From NCBI RefSeq assembly GCF_014174305.1, contig NZ_JABEQH010000030.1, forward strand, positions 1 through 33,415: a stretch of 33,415 nucleotides of DNA, read 5' to 3'. Positions 23,924 to 31,250 of this stretch are shown in pieces. The position numbers and the translations under genes were made by a program. The notes under the pieces were generated by a model, which was not told where the DNA came from, did not search any database, and saw only the letters and a list, made by a program, of their open reading frames with translations. How positions within the stretch are numbered: the first letter of the stretch is position 1; each line of letters starts with the position of its first letter. The stretch comes from Gluconacetobacter johannae (lineage in GTDB: Bacteria > Pseudomonadota > Alphaproteobacteria > Acetobacterales > Acetobacteraceae).

Positions 23924-26554
23924 TCAGGCCCCCGCCGCGACCACGCCGCGCAGCAGGTCCAGCAGGTCCCGGGCCTGGCCGTCCCACGTCGCCAGCCGGT
24001 CCTTGAACGGGTTGACGTAGCCGTCGAACCGGCCCCCATCCAGCAATGTGCCGACCACCGCTGCAAGATCCGCCGGCGTGGCGTCGAGCCCGACCAGCGT
24101 GCCGTTCACGCCATCGACGATATCCTCGGCCTGCCCGCCGGGGCCCGACGCCACTACCCAGACGTCGCGGGCCAGGGCCTCGCGCACCGTCAGGCCGTAG
24201 CTTTCCGGACAGCGCGAGGGAAACAGCAGCACGTCGATCGAGTCGAAGAACGCATCCATCGTCCCGCCATCGTAGGCCGGCACGACGTCCAGTCGCCCCC
24301 GCACCCGCCACCCCGCCATGTCGATCGAACGGAGGCCCAGGGTCAGCGTATTGTCCACCAGCCGCAGCACCCAGTCCGGCCGCTCCAGCCCCTCGAACGC
24401 CGCGCGGATCAGCGGAAAGCCCTTGACCACCTCGTTTCCGCCCACATAGCCGAAGCGCACCGGGCCGGGCGGGCGGGCGGGGCGCGGGCGGGCGGGCCAG
24501 CGAAAGCCGTTGCGGTTCACCACGATCCGCGCCGGATCGACCCCGTTCGCGACATGCAGCCCGCGATGCGCGGCGCTGGGGCTCAGCAGCAGCGCCGCGT
24601 CCCGCAATCCCCGGCCCAGCACCAGCGCCCGGTCGTCCAGATAGCGGGCCTCCGGGCAGCAGCGCCCGCACACGCGCGGGTCGATCCGCGCCTGCCCGCA
24701 GAACCGGCCGTCGGCGCGCACCATGAATTGCCGGGCGCACAGCCACCAGGCATCGTGCAGGGTCACGACATAGGGAATGCCGCGTTCGCGACAGACCCGC
24801 AGCAGGCCGGCCCCCAGCCCCTGCGGCGCATGGACATGCACGACATCGGGCCGGAAGGACGCCACGACATCGGCAAAGACCGCGGCCGCGGCAGGGTTGT
24901 CGAACGCGGCGATGGCATCGCCGTCCGGCGGCATGTCGATCGACAGGACCGGCACGCCCCCCTCCTGGTAGCGCAGGGCGGAAGGCGGCCGGCCGGCAAT
25001 CGCGGGGCGCGCGGTCAGGACCGCCACCTCCACCGCGCCGGTCGCATGCAGGCGCCGGACCATTTCCTCCGCCACCAGGGTCGCGCCGCCGAAACTCCGG
25101 GGCGCATAATAGACATTCACGCACAACACCCGCAGCCGCCCATCCGGCGGCGGGTCGGCGGGCCGGCCGAAAACCGGCGCGACCTGGTGCCGCGCCACCC
25201 GCTCGGGCGCGTAACGCGCCATGACCCCGGCGCGGGCGCGGGCGCCGATCCGGCGGCGCAGGCCGGCATCGTCCGCCAGACGCCGCAGCGCGCGCGCCCA
25301 GTCGTCGTCGGTGGCGGCCAGGCAGCCGTCCTGGCCGTCCGTCATCGCATCGGCGAACGCACGGCGGGGCGAACAGACCGACGGCAGGCCCAGGACCGCC
25401 GCCTCGATAAACTTGATGTTGCTCTTGGCGTCGTTGAAAACGCAGTCCTCCAGCGGGGCGATGGCGATATCCGCCCGCGCCAGCAGCGCCAGATAGTCGC
25501 GATAGGGGCGGCCGGGCAGCATCTCCACCCGGTCGCCGAACACGGCCAGTTCCCCCGGCGCCGCCAGGTCACCAACGATCTGCAGCCGCAGCCGCGCCTC
25601 CGCCGCCATCGCCGCGACCAGCCCCGGCACGGCCACGCGAAAATCGGCGTCATGCGTCCGTGTCCCCGACCCGTAGATCACCACCACCGGCCCGTCGTCA
25701 CCGCCCGGAGCCTCCCCGCCCCCCAACCCGGCGGCCCCCATTTCAGCGACAATGGCAAGGGTCTCGGCATCCAGCGCGTTCTCGATCACCGCAACGTCGC
25801 GCAGGCCGGCGGCGCGCATCGCCTCGGCCAGCACCGGGGTGGAGGCAATGCCCCGGTCGCAGGCCAGCATGCAATTCCGGAAAAGACCAACCCCAAACAG
25901 CAACTCCGTGCGTTCGGCGCCGGCCAGGGTGGCGAGGTTCCCGTTCCGCAGATACAGGTCGCGGTCGAAGATCAGGTCGTCCACCTCCCACCAGCACGGC
26001 AGCGACAGGCGTCGGGCCTCGGCCAGCAGGGTGTGCACCGATTCGAAGGCCGGCACGCGATAGAAGACGACCCGCGTGCAGAATTGCAGCGCCGTCAGCG
26101 CCGGCCCGGTGTCGCGCCAATCCACCACCCGGCACGTCCAGCCCAGATACCGAAGCTGATCCACCCTTTGCCAGACACGATATTTCGCGCATTGCCCCAG
26201 GCTGAGTTCCGCGACGATCAGGATAACGGGCGCCAGCCCTTCCGTCCCGACGGCCCGCGCGTAGGCGTCGGCAACGGCGGACAGGCCGCCATCCTCCACC
26301 GGCGGGGGACGCAGCACATGCCGTATCCGGCACGCCACGCGCCGGGCCGTCCGAATGGCCCCCTCCTGCCGCAGATGCCCGCGCAGCAGACGCAGCAGGC
26401 GGCCCGAAAGGGACCGCTCCTGCAGCCGGAACAGATGCGTCAGCCGGTCAAGATCGGCGCGCGCGGCGACGGCGCGCATATCCTGCAACCGCGCGCTGGC
26501 CCGGTAGAGGTCCAGCAGGTCGTCGCCCGGCCCAGGGGGTGGATGGGCCTCCAC
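23924..26554 (-). CDS. Double-domain glycosyltransferase (876 aa)
   Basis: Two glycosyltransferase domains lie in one chain, after an N-terminal helical part (1-100). Domain 1 (about 108-462) resembles GT4/GT-B enzymes: CWWEVDDLIFD at 187-197, YGSGTRTHDADF at 294-305, and the acceptor/nucleotide region IAIAPLEDCVFNDAKSNIKFIEAAVLG at 363-389. Domain 2 (about 475-870) is a GT4 with VYYAPRSFGGATLVAEEMV near 481-499, a cysteine cluster (CGQARIDPRVCGRCC), and ESYGLTVREAL at 784-794, which carries the E-x7-E-type motif. It probably adds two sugars to a surface glycan or protein in the cytoplasm. The start is GTG 26554, 8 nt after the RTX gene stop, so it is co-transcribed with that gene. Donor and acceptor are unknown. 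Confidence 0.82.
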   Translation of the reverse strand: MEAHPPPGPGDDLLDLYRASARLQDMRAVAARADLDRLTHLFRLQERSLSGRLLRLLRGHLRQEGAIRTARRVACRIRHVLRPPPVEDGGLSAVADAYARAVGTEGLAPVILIVAELSLGQCAKYRVWQRVDQLRYLGWTCRVVDWRDTGPALTALQFCTRVVFYRVPAFESVHTLLAEARRLSLPCWWEVDDLIFDRDLYLRNGNLATLAGAERTELLFGVGLFRNCMLACDRGIASTPVLAEAMRAAGLRDVAVIENALDAETLAIVAEMGAAGLGGGEAPGGDDGPVVVIYGSGTRTHDADFRVAVPGLVAAMAAEARLRLQIVGDLAAPGELAVFGDRVEMLPGRPYRDYLALLARADIAIAPLEDCVFNDAKSNIKFIEAAVLGLPSVCSPRRAFADAMTDGQDGCLAATDDDWARALRRLADDAGLRRRIGARARAGVMARYAPERVARHQVAPVFGRPADPPPDGRLRVLCVNVYYAPRSFGGATLVAEEMVRRLHATGAVEVAVLTARPAIAGRPPSALRYQEGGVPVLSIDMPPDGDAIAAFDNPAAAAVFADVVASFRPDVVHVHAPQGLGAGLLRVCRERGIPYVVTLHDAWWLCARQFMVRADGRFCGQARIDPRVCGRCCPEARYLDDRALVLGRGLRDAALLLSPSAAHRGLHVANGVDPARIVVNRNGFRWPARPRPARPPGPVRFGYVGGNEVVKGFPLIRAAFEGLERPDWVLRLVDNTLTLGLRSIDMAGWRVRGRLDVVPAYDGGTMDAFFDSIDVLLFPSRCPESYGLTVREALARDVWVVASGPGGQAEDIVDGVNGTLVGLDATPADLAAVVGTLLDGGRFDGYVNPFKDRLATWDGQARDLLDLLRGVVAAGA

Positions 26555-26562
26555 CCGCCGCC

Positions 26563-27915
26563 TCAGCTCAGGGTGAAGTCGCTGGCCTTCAGGTCGTTGA
26601 CGCCCAGGAACGTGATCTTCGTGCTGTCGGACAGCTGGATGGTCGTATTCCCCCCCGACACGGTGGCCGCGTCCAGAACCGACTGCAACCCGCCGCCGTT
26701 CTCGTAACCATATTGGTACAGCGCGGCGACATTGCCGGCCGACCTGCCGAAATCGGTAATGATATTGTCGCCGCCGCTGCTGGGTCCCTTGGTGAAGGCG
26801 AACAGATTGTCGCCCAGACCGCCCGTCATCGTGGTGCTGCCCGTCCCGCCGACCAGCGTATCGTTGCCGTTGCCGCCGATGAAGGTCGCCGTCCCGTTAT
26901 CGGCGAAGGCATGCAGCGGACTGCCCGACAGCGCCCCGTCCAGCGTCTGGTTGCCTTCATTGGCGACGAACAGCGTGTTGCCCGAACCGTTCACCGACAT
27001 GTCCAGCCCGGCCGCGCCGAAGATCGTGGACTGGCCGGCCGTCACGGTGGTCATGCCCGTGCCGTTCAGGAAGGTCAGGCTGCCCGTCACGCTGATGCTG
27101 TTGCCCACGCCCTGGCTGACGACCAGGTCGCCGGCGGCCGAAATCGTGTCGGACATCCCGCCGGCGATCGTGCCGGTGGTGCCGGTGAAGGACACGGTGT
27201 CGCGCGTTCCGCCGGACACCGTGCTGCCGTTCCCGACCGTCATCGTGCTGCCGGCGGCGGTGTCCTTGACCAGGGCGTCGGGCCCCAGCGAGATCGAGGA
27301 ATCGCCGCCATAGATCGTGACCGACTGGATGCCCCCCTCGCCGATGATCGTGTCCTGGCCCCACGACGCCACCGCGTTCGACCCGTCACCCAGATAGATC
27401 TGGTTGTCGCCCGCGCCGGCATTCACCGTGTCGTTGCCGCCGCCCGTATCGACGATATCGTTGCCCGATCCGGTATTGACCGTGAAATTTCCAGTCTCGC
27501 CAACAAAGACATCGTTCCCCGCCGTCGCCAGGAACGACCCCCCGCTGTCGCCCCCCAGGAAGGTGGTCCCGCCCAGCGTTCCGGAAATGACCTCGACGGG
27601 CGCGGTCACGCCGCGCGCGTTGATTTCCACCGGCGTCGTCAGCACGGGCGACGAGGCGGCATCCGTCGACAGCGCGCCGGCGACGATATTCACATACGCA
27701 CCGTCCAGCGCGTAGGCCCCGCCGACGGTGACGACCCCTACCGCATTGCCGGCGGTGGACATGTTGCCCCCGCTCCGCAGGGTGGAAAATGTCTTGCCGG
27801 CAGCCGTGTCCTGCAAGGTCCTGGCATAGGCCCTGGCCAACGACAGCGTGTCGCCGCCATCGACGGTCACATTCACCGTTGCGCCCGCGGCGCCCATTAC
27901 GGTTACAATCGCCAC
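26563..27915 (-). CDS. RTX-type calcium-binding secreted protein / adhesin-like
   Basis: This 450-residue protein is Gly/Thr/Asp/Asn-rich and lacks cysteine and an N-terminal signal peptide. Short beta-roll-like repeats occur throughout: TGSGNDIVDTGGGNDTVNAG at 148-167, and the clearest RTX nonapeptide run GGNGNDTLVGG at 347-357. The C-terminus (STKITFLGVNDLKASDFTLS) matches the uncleaved type I secretion signal of such proteins. It is thus probably exported by an ABC type I system, absent from this window, and folds outside with calcium. The start is GTG 27915 with GGGAG upstream. It is the first gene of a unit with the 876-residue glycosyltransferase, which could modify it. Its Ser/Thr-rich sequence would suit O-glycosylation, but that is inference. 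Confidence 0.82.
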   Translation of the reverse strand: MAIVTVMGAAGATVNVTVDGGDTLSLARAYARTLQDTAAGKTFSTLRSGGNMSTAGNAVGVVTVGGAYALDGAYVNIVAGALSTDAASSPVLTTPVEINARGVTAPVEVISGTLGGTTFLGGDSGGSFLATAGNDVFVGETGNFTVNTGSGNDIVDTGGGNDTVNAGAGDNQIYLGDGSNAVASWGQDTIIGEGGIQSVTIYGGDSSISLGPDALVKDTAAGSTMTVGNGSTVSGGTRDTVSFTGTTGTIAGGMSDTISAAGDLVVSQGVGNSISVTGSLTFLNGTGMTTVTAGQSTIFGAAGLDMSVNGSGNTLFVANEGNQTLDGALSGSPLHAFADNGTATFIGGNGNDTLVGGTGSTTMTGGLGDNLFAFTKGPSSGGDNIITDFGRSAGNVAALYQYGYENGGGLQSVLDAATVSGGNTTIQLSDSTKITFLGVNDLKASDFTLS

Positions 27916-28095
27916 CTGTCGTGCTCCCTACCCATGTTTCCCGGCCATGGACATTCGGGCGGCCGGCACGCATCGCCGGACACTTCCGTCCCCCGAACGA
28001 CAGGGACAGGAAACACTGCAGATATTCCCAAAATATTAACGTCTGGGCTGAAGGGATGAAGAAATCGCCCCTCTGGTTCCGGACGACGACATTCG
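27916..28095. promoter_or_regulatory. Divergent promoter region, RTX gene / 924-aa glycosyltransferase
   Basis: These 180 bases separate two divergent genes, so promoters for both must lie here. A short AT-rich patch at about 28020-28040 (CAAAATATTAACG) is the only place resembling a -10 region. I cannot fix start sites. Confidence 0.4.
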
Positions 28096-30870
28096 ATGGA
28101 CACCGACGAACGCCCCCCTTCGTTCCCGCCCCTGCGCGGCCACCCGCGCATGGCCGACCATCTGGCGCTGCTGGGCCGCGACGCCCTCGACCCGTTCTTC
28201 TGCGCGCCGCCGGTCCTCGACCCCGACCCGGCGACCTGCGCCATCCTGCCGTTCCTGGCCTGGGTGACGACGCTGGCCCGGCCACGCCGCATCGGCATCG
28301 GCGCGGGCGAACCCGCCGCGATCACGGCCTTGCTGCGCGACGTCGCGCGACGCCGGCGCCTGACCACCGGCATCCATGCCCTGCCGCCACACCCCGCCCC
28401 GCCGCATGACCCGTTCGACCTGCTGTACCTCGATGTCCGCAACGCCCCCATGGCCCATCCGGCATCACTGCTGACCGCGCGAGGGGCGGTCCTGCTCCAT
28501 GGGCGGCAGGCCGGATGGGCCTGGCCCGACGGTCCCTCCGTCTTCCTGCCGCTGGGCGACGGGCTGGTGCTGGCGACGCGAGGCCCCGGCCCCCTCGCCG
28601 CGCTGTGCGCGCTGCTGGCCGCGGACGATCCCGCGGACGATCACACTCCGGCCAATATCGTGCACCGCTTCGCCGCCATCGGCGCGCACTGGGCCGCCCG
28701 CCGCCATCTGGTCGAAGCGCGGGCCGACCTGGCCCTGGCCCGGCAGGACATCAGCCGCCTGCGCCTGGACGCCATGGAACTGCGGCTGGCCCTGAACCGG
28801 CAGGACACCCCACCGCCCGTCCCCGCCGCCCCTCCACCTGCACCACCGGCGGTCTCACCCGGCCCCCTGCGCCGGATCGCCGGCGCCCTCGCCCGCCGCC
28901 TGCGTCCCCCGGCGCCGGACGCACCGCCGGGGCGACGCCCCATCCGCCACGTCCTGTTCGTGTCGGGCGAACCCGAAACGCCCGGCACGCTGTATCGGGT
29001 AACGCGCAACGCCGCCGCCTGCCGCGCCGCCGGATTCGACGCCCGCTGCCGCGACTGCGCGGCCGTCGGGGCGGACGACGTGCACTGGGCCGACCTGATC
29101 GTGCTGTGGCGGGTCGAATTCAGCGGCCATGTGGACACGCTGATGGCGCTGGCGCGGGCACGCGGCACGGTGCTGGCCTTCGACGCCGACGACATCGTGT
29201 TCGAACCGTCCCTGGCCCGCGCCGACCTGATCGACGGCATCCGCACCACAGGCGCCCCGGTGGCGCAGGTCGAACGCCTGTTCTCGGACATGCAGCGCAC
29301 CCTGCGGGCCTGCGACCTGGGCGTGGCGCCCACCCCGACCCTGGCCGGGCGGATGCGCCCCTTCACGCCGCTGACGTTCGTCTGGCCCAACACCTACGAC
29401 GCCGAGACCCTGCGCCGGTCGCGTCACGCCCTGCGACGCCGTGCGGCCTGCGCGCCCGACGGGCTGGTGCGGATCGGCTACGCCACCGGTACGCGCACCC
29501 ACCAGCGCGACTTCCGCCAGGCGCTGGCGGGCCTGCTGCGCGTCATGGACCAGCGCCCCACGGTGCGGCTGGTCCTGTTCCGCGAGGCCGGGGGTGGCCG
29601 CCCCCTGCTGCTGACCGACGAATTTCCCGAACTGCGTCCCCACGCCGCGCGCATCGAATGGCGCGACATGGTGCCGCTGGCGGCCCTGCCCGACGAACTG
29701 GCGCGCCTGGATATCTCCATCGCCCCGCTGGAAGTCGGCAACCCGTTCTGCGAAGCCAAGAGCGAACTGAAATTCTTCGAGGCCGCGCTGGCCGGCGTGT
29801 GTTCCGTCGTCTCCCCCACCGCGCCGTTCCGCGACGCGGTGCGCCACGGCGTCACCGGCCTGCTGGCCGACGGCGCCACCGAATGGGCCGACGCCCTGCT
29901 GACGCTGGTGGACGACCCGGCCCTGCGCCGCCGCATGGCGCGCGATGCGTTCCACACCGTGCTGTGGGACTACGGGCCGCAGCGCCAGGCCGGCCTGCTG
30001 GCCCCGGCGATCGCCGGGCTGACCGGCGACACCCAGGCCGCGCGAGCGGGCGAAATCGCGCTGGCGCGCGGCGCGTGGCGCTGCCGCGACGTGCCCGCCA
30101 TTCCCGACAGCAACATCCTGTTCGCCCGCGACCAGTTGCGCGACGCCGCCGTAACGGTGGTCGTCACCGCCTATAATTACGCCGACCATGTCATCGAGGC
30201 GCTGGAGTCGGTGCGCGGCCAGACGCTGGACCCGCTGGACCTCATCGTGGTGGACGACGCCTCGTCCGACGACACGGCGGCGCTGCTGCTGTCGTGGGCC
30301 GAACGACATGCGGCGCGCTTCAACCGGCTGCTGATCCTGCGCGCGGTCCGCAATGCCGGGCTGGGCGGCGCGCGCAACATCGGCATGGCGGCGGCGGAAA
30401 CCCCCCATATCCTGCAACTGGACGCCGACAACCGGCTGCTGCCCGAGGCATGCGCCACGCTGCGGGCGGCCATCGGCGACGCCGGATACGCCTACCCCAT
30501 CATCCGCCGCTTCGGCCGCGCCCAGGGCCTGCTGGGCGACATCCCCTTCCACCCCGGCCGGCTGGTGGGCGGCAACCGCGTCGACGCCATGGCGCTGGTG
30601 GCAAAATGGGCCTGGGCCGCGGCCGGCGGCTACTACGTCCAACGCGACGCCATGGGGTGGGAGGACTACGACCTGTGGTGCACCCTGGCCGAACACGGCA
30701 TCCCCGGCACCCACGTGCCCGAAATCCTGGCCGAATACCGCGTCCACAACGCCGCCATGACCGACACCCTGACGGAACAGCCAACCCACAAACCCACCGT
30801 CGTCACCCTACTCCGCACCCGCCACCCCTGGCTCCACCTGACAGCCCCGGAAGTCCGGAACCGAAGCTGA
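28096..30870 (+). CDS. Three-part protein: methyltransferase-like, GT4-like and GT2 (924 aa)
   Basis: Residues about 15-180 resemble a class I SAM methyltransferase of the type fused to bacterial glycosyltransferases. GIGAGEP (67-73) keeps the glycine loop, and LLYLDV and ARGAVLLHG follow, but acidic SAM-ribose residues are not evident, so it may be inactive. A helical stretch (200-235) and a Pro/Ala linker follow. A GT-B/GT4-like domain at about 284-640 shows VLAFDADDIVF, GYATGTRTHQRDF and SIAPLEVGNPFCEAKSELKFFEAALAG. A GT2 domain at about 684-905 shows TVVVTAYNYADHV, LIVVDDASSDDTA, the metal-binding DAD at 776-778 and WEDYDLW at 855-861. It probably builds a surface glycan. It is divergent from the RTX operon and shares a homologous GT module with its 876-residue protein. 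Confidence 0.82.
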   Translation: MDTDERPPSFPPLRGHPRMADHLALLGRDALDPFFCAPPVLDPDPATCAILPFLAWVTTLARPRRIGIGAGEPAAITALLRDVARRRRLTTGIHALPPHPAPPHDPFDLLYLDVRNAPMAHPASLLTARGAVLLHGRQAGWAWPDGPSVFLPLGDGLVLATRGPGPLAALCALLAADDPADDHTPANIVHRFAAIGAHWAARRHLVEARADLALARQDISRLRLDAMELRLALNRQDTPPPVPAAPPPAPPAVSPGPLRRIAGALARRLRPPAPDAPPGRRPIRHVLFVSGEPETPGTLYRVTRNAAACRAAGFDARCRDCAAVGADDVHWADLIVLWRVEFSGHVDTLMALARARGTVLAFDADDIVFEPSLARADLIDGIRTTGAPVAQVERLFSDMQRTLRACDLGVAPTPTLAGRMRPFTPLTFVWPNTYDAETLRRSRHALRRRAACAPDGLVRIGYATGTRTHQRDFRQALAGLLRVMDQRPTVRLVLFREAGGGRPLLLTDEFPELRPHAARIEWRDMVPLAALPDELARLDISIAPLEVGNPFCEAKSELKFFEAALAGVCSVVSPTAPFRDAVRHGVTGLLADGATEWADALLTLVDDPALRRRMARDAFHTVLWDYGPQRQAGLLAPAIAGLTGDTQAARAGEIALARGAWRCRDVPAIPDSNILFARDQLRDAAVTVVVTAYNYADHVIEALESVRGQTLDPLDLIVVDDASSDDTAALLLSWAERHAARFNRLLILRAVRNAGLGGARNIGMAAAETPHILQLDADNRLLPEACATLRAAIGDAGYAYPIIRRFGRAQGLLGDIPFHPGRLVGGNRVDAMALVAKWAWAAAGGYYVQRDAMGWEDYDLWCTLAEHGIPGTHVPEILAEYRVHNAAMTDTLTEQPTHKPTVVTLLRTRHPWLHLTAPEVRNRS

Positions 30871-31250
30871 TTTCGGGCATCGCCCGAACCCACCAGGACC
30901 CGAGGCCCCGGACCCCGATTTTCATGACCGGATTCCAAAAATCACCAGTTTTGAAAACAATCCATTATCTATGGTCGAGCCTCAAAGGACGTCCCGGTAT
31001 GCGCCCGTCCCAGCCGTCCATGCGTTCAAATATAAATCCCATAAGCGGACATAGCCCAATTGCATTTGGACGGCTGATTGTGGGGGGAACCTGACGGGCC
31101 GCTTCCGGACATGAACACGTAAAAGCGGATGTCTCTCTCAACCGAGATTTGGTTCACATCCCCGCGGTTACACAATTTGCGCAGAGCACTCTCCGGCAAT
31201 GCTGGGGCGATTCAGGTGCAGGACATTCCTGTCGTCCAATTTCAGACGAA
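30871..31250. other. Gap between convergent glycosyltransferase genes; no gene recognised
   Basis: After the repeat at 30872-30943, the sequence becomes much less GC-rich and shows no recognisable gene. It contains short motifs of similar type (AAGCGGACATAGCC at about 31035, CTTCCGGACATG at about 31102, AAAGCGGATGTC at about 31123). A frame from about 31096 to 31262 is open but has no credible start and no similarity I know. It may be a remnant of a mobile or horizontally acquired segment. Confidence 0.5.
30872..30943. repeat. Hairpin-mosaic intergenic repeat, copy D (inverted, diverged)
   Basis: TTCGGGC-ATC-GCCCGAA at 30872-30888 and the following CCCACCAGGACCCGAGGCCCCGGACCCCGATT are the reverse complement, with some changes, of the end of copies B and C (ATCGGGGTCCAGGGCCTCAGGCCCTGGTGGGTTCGGGC). 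It begins directly after the stop of the 924-residue gene. Sequence beyond about 30943 no longer matches. Confidence 0.65.

Noticed and set aside
23921-26707. A very long open frame on the plus strand opposite the double glycosyltransferase
   Set aside because: It is antisense to a gene with clear glycosyltransferase motifs, is rich in Arg, His, Gln and Pro, and shows no family pattern. It is a by-product of high GC at third codon positions.
30944-31250. Insertion-sequence remnant
   Set aside because: The composition and short repeated motifs are suggestive, but I see no transposase fragment, terminal inverted repeats or target duplication.
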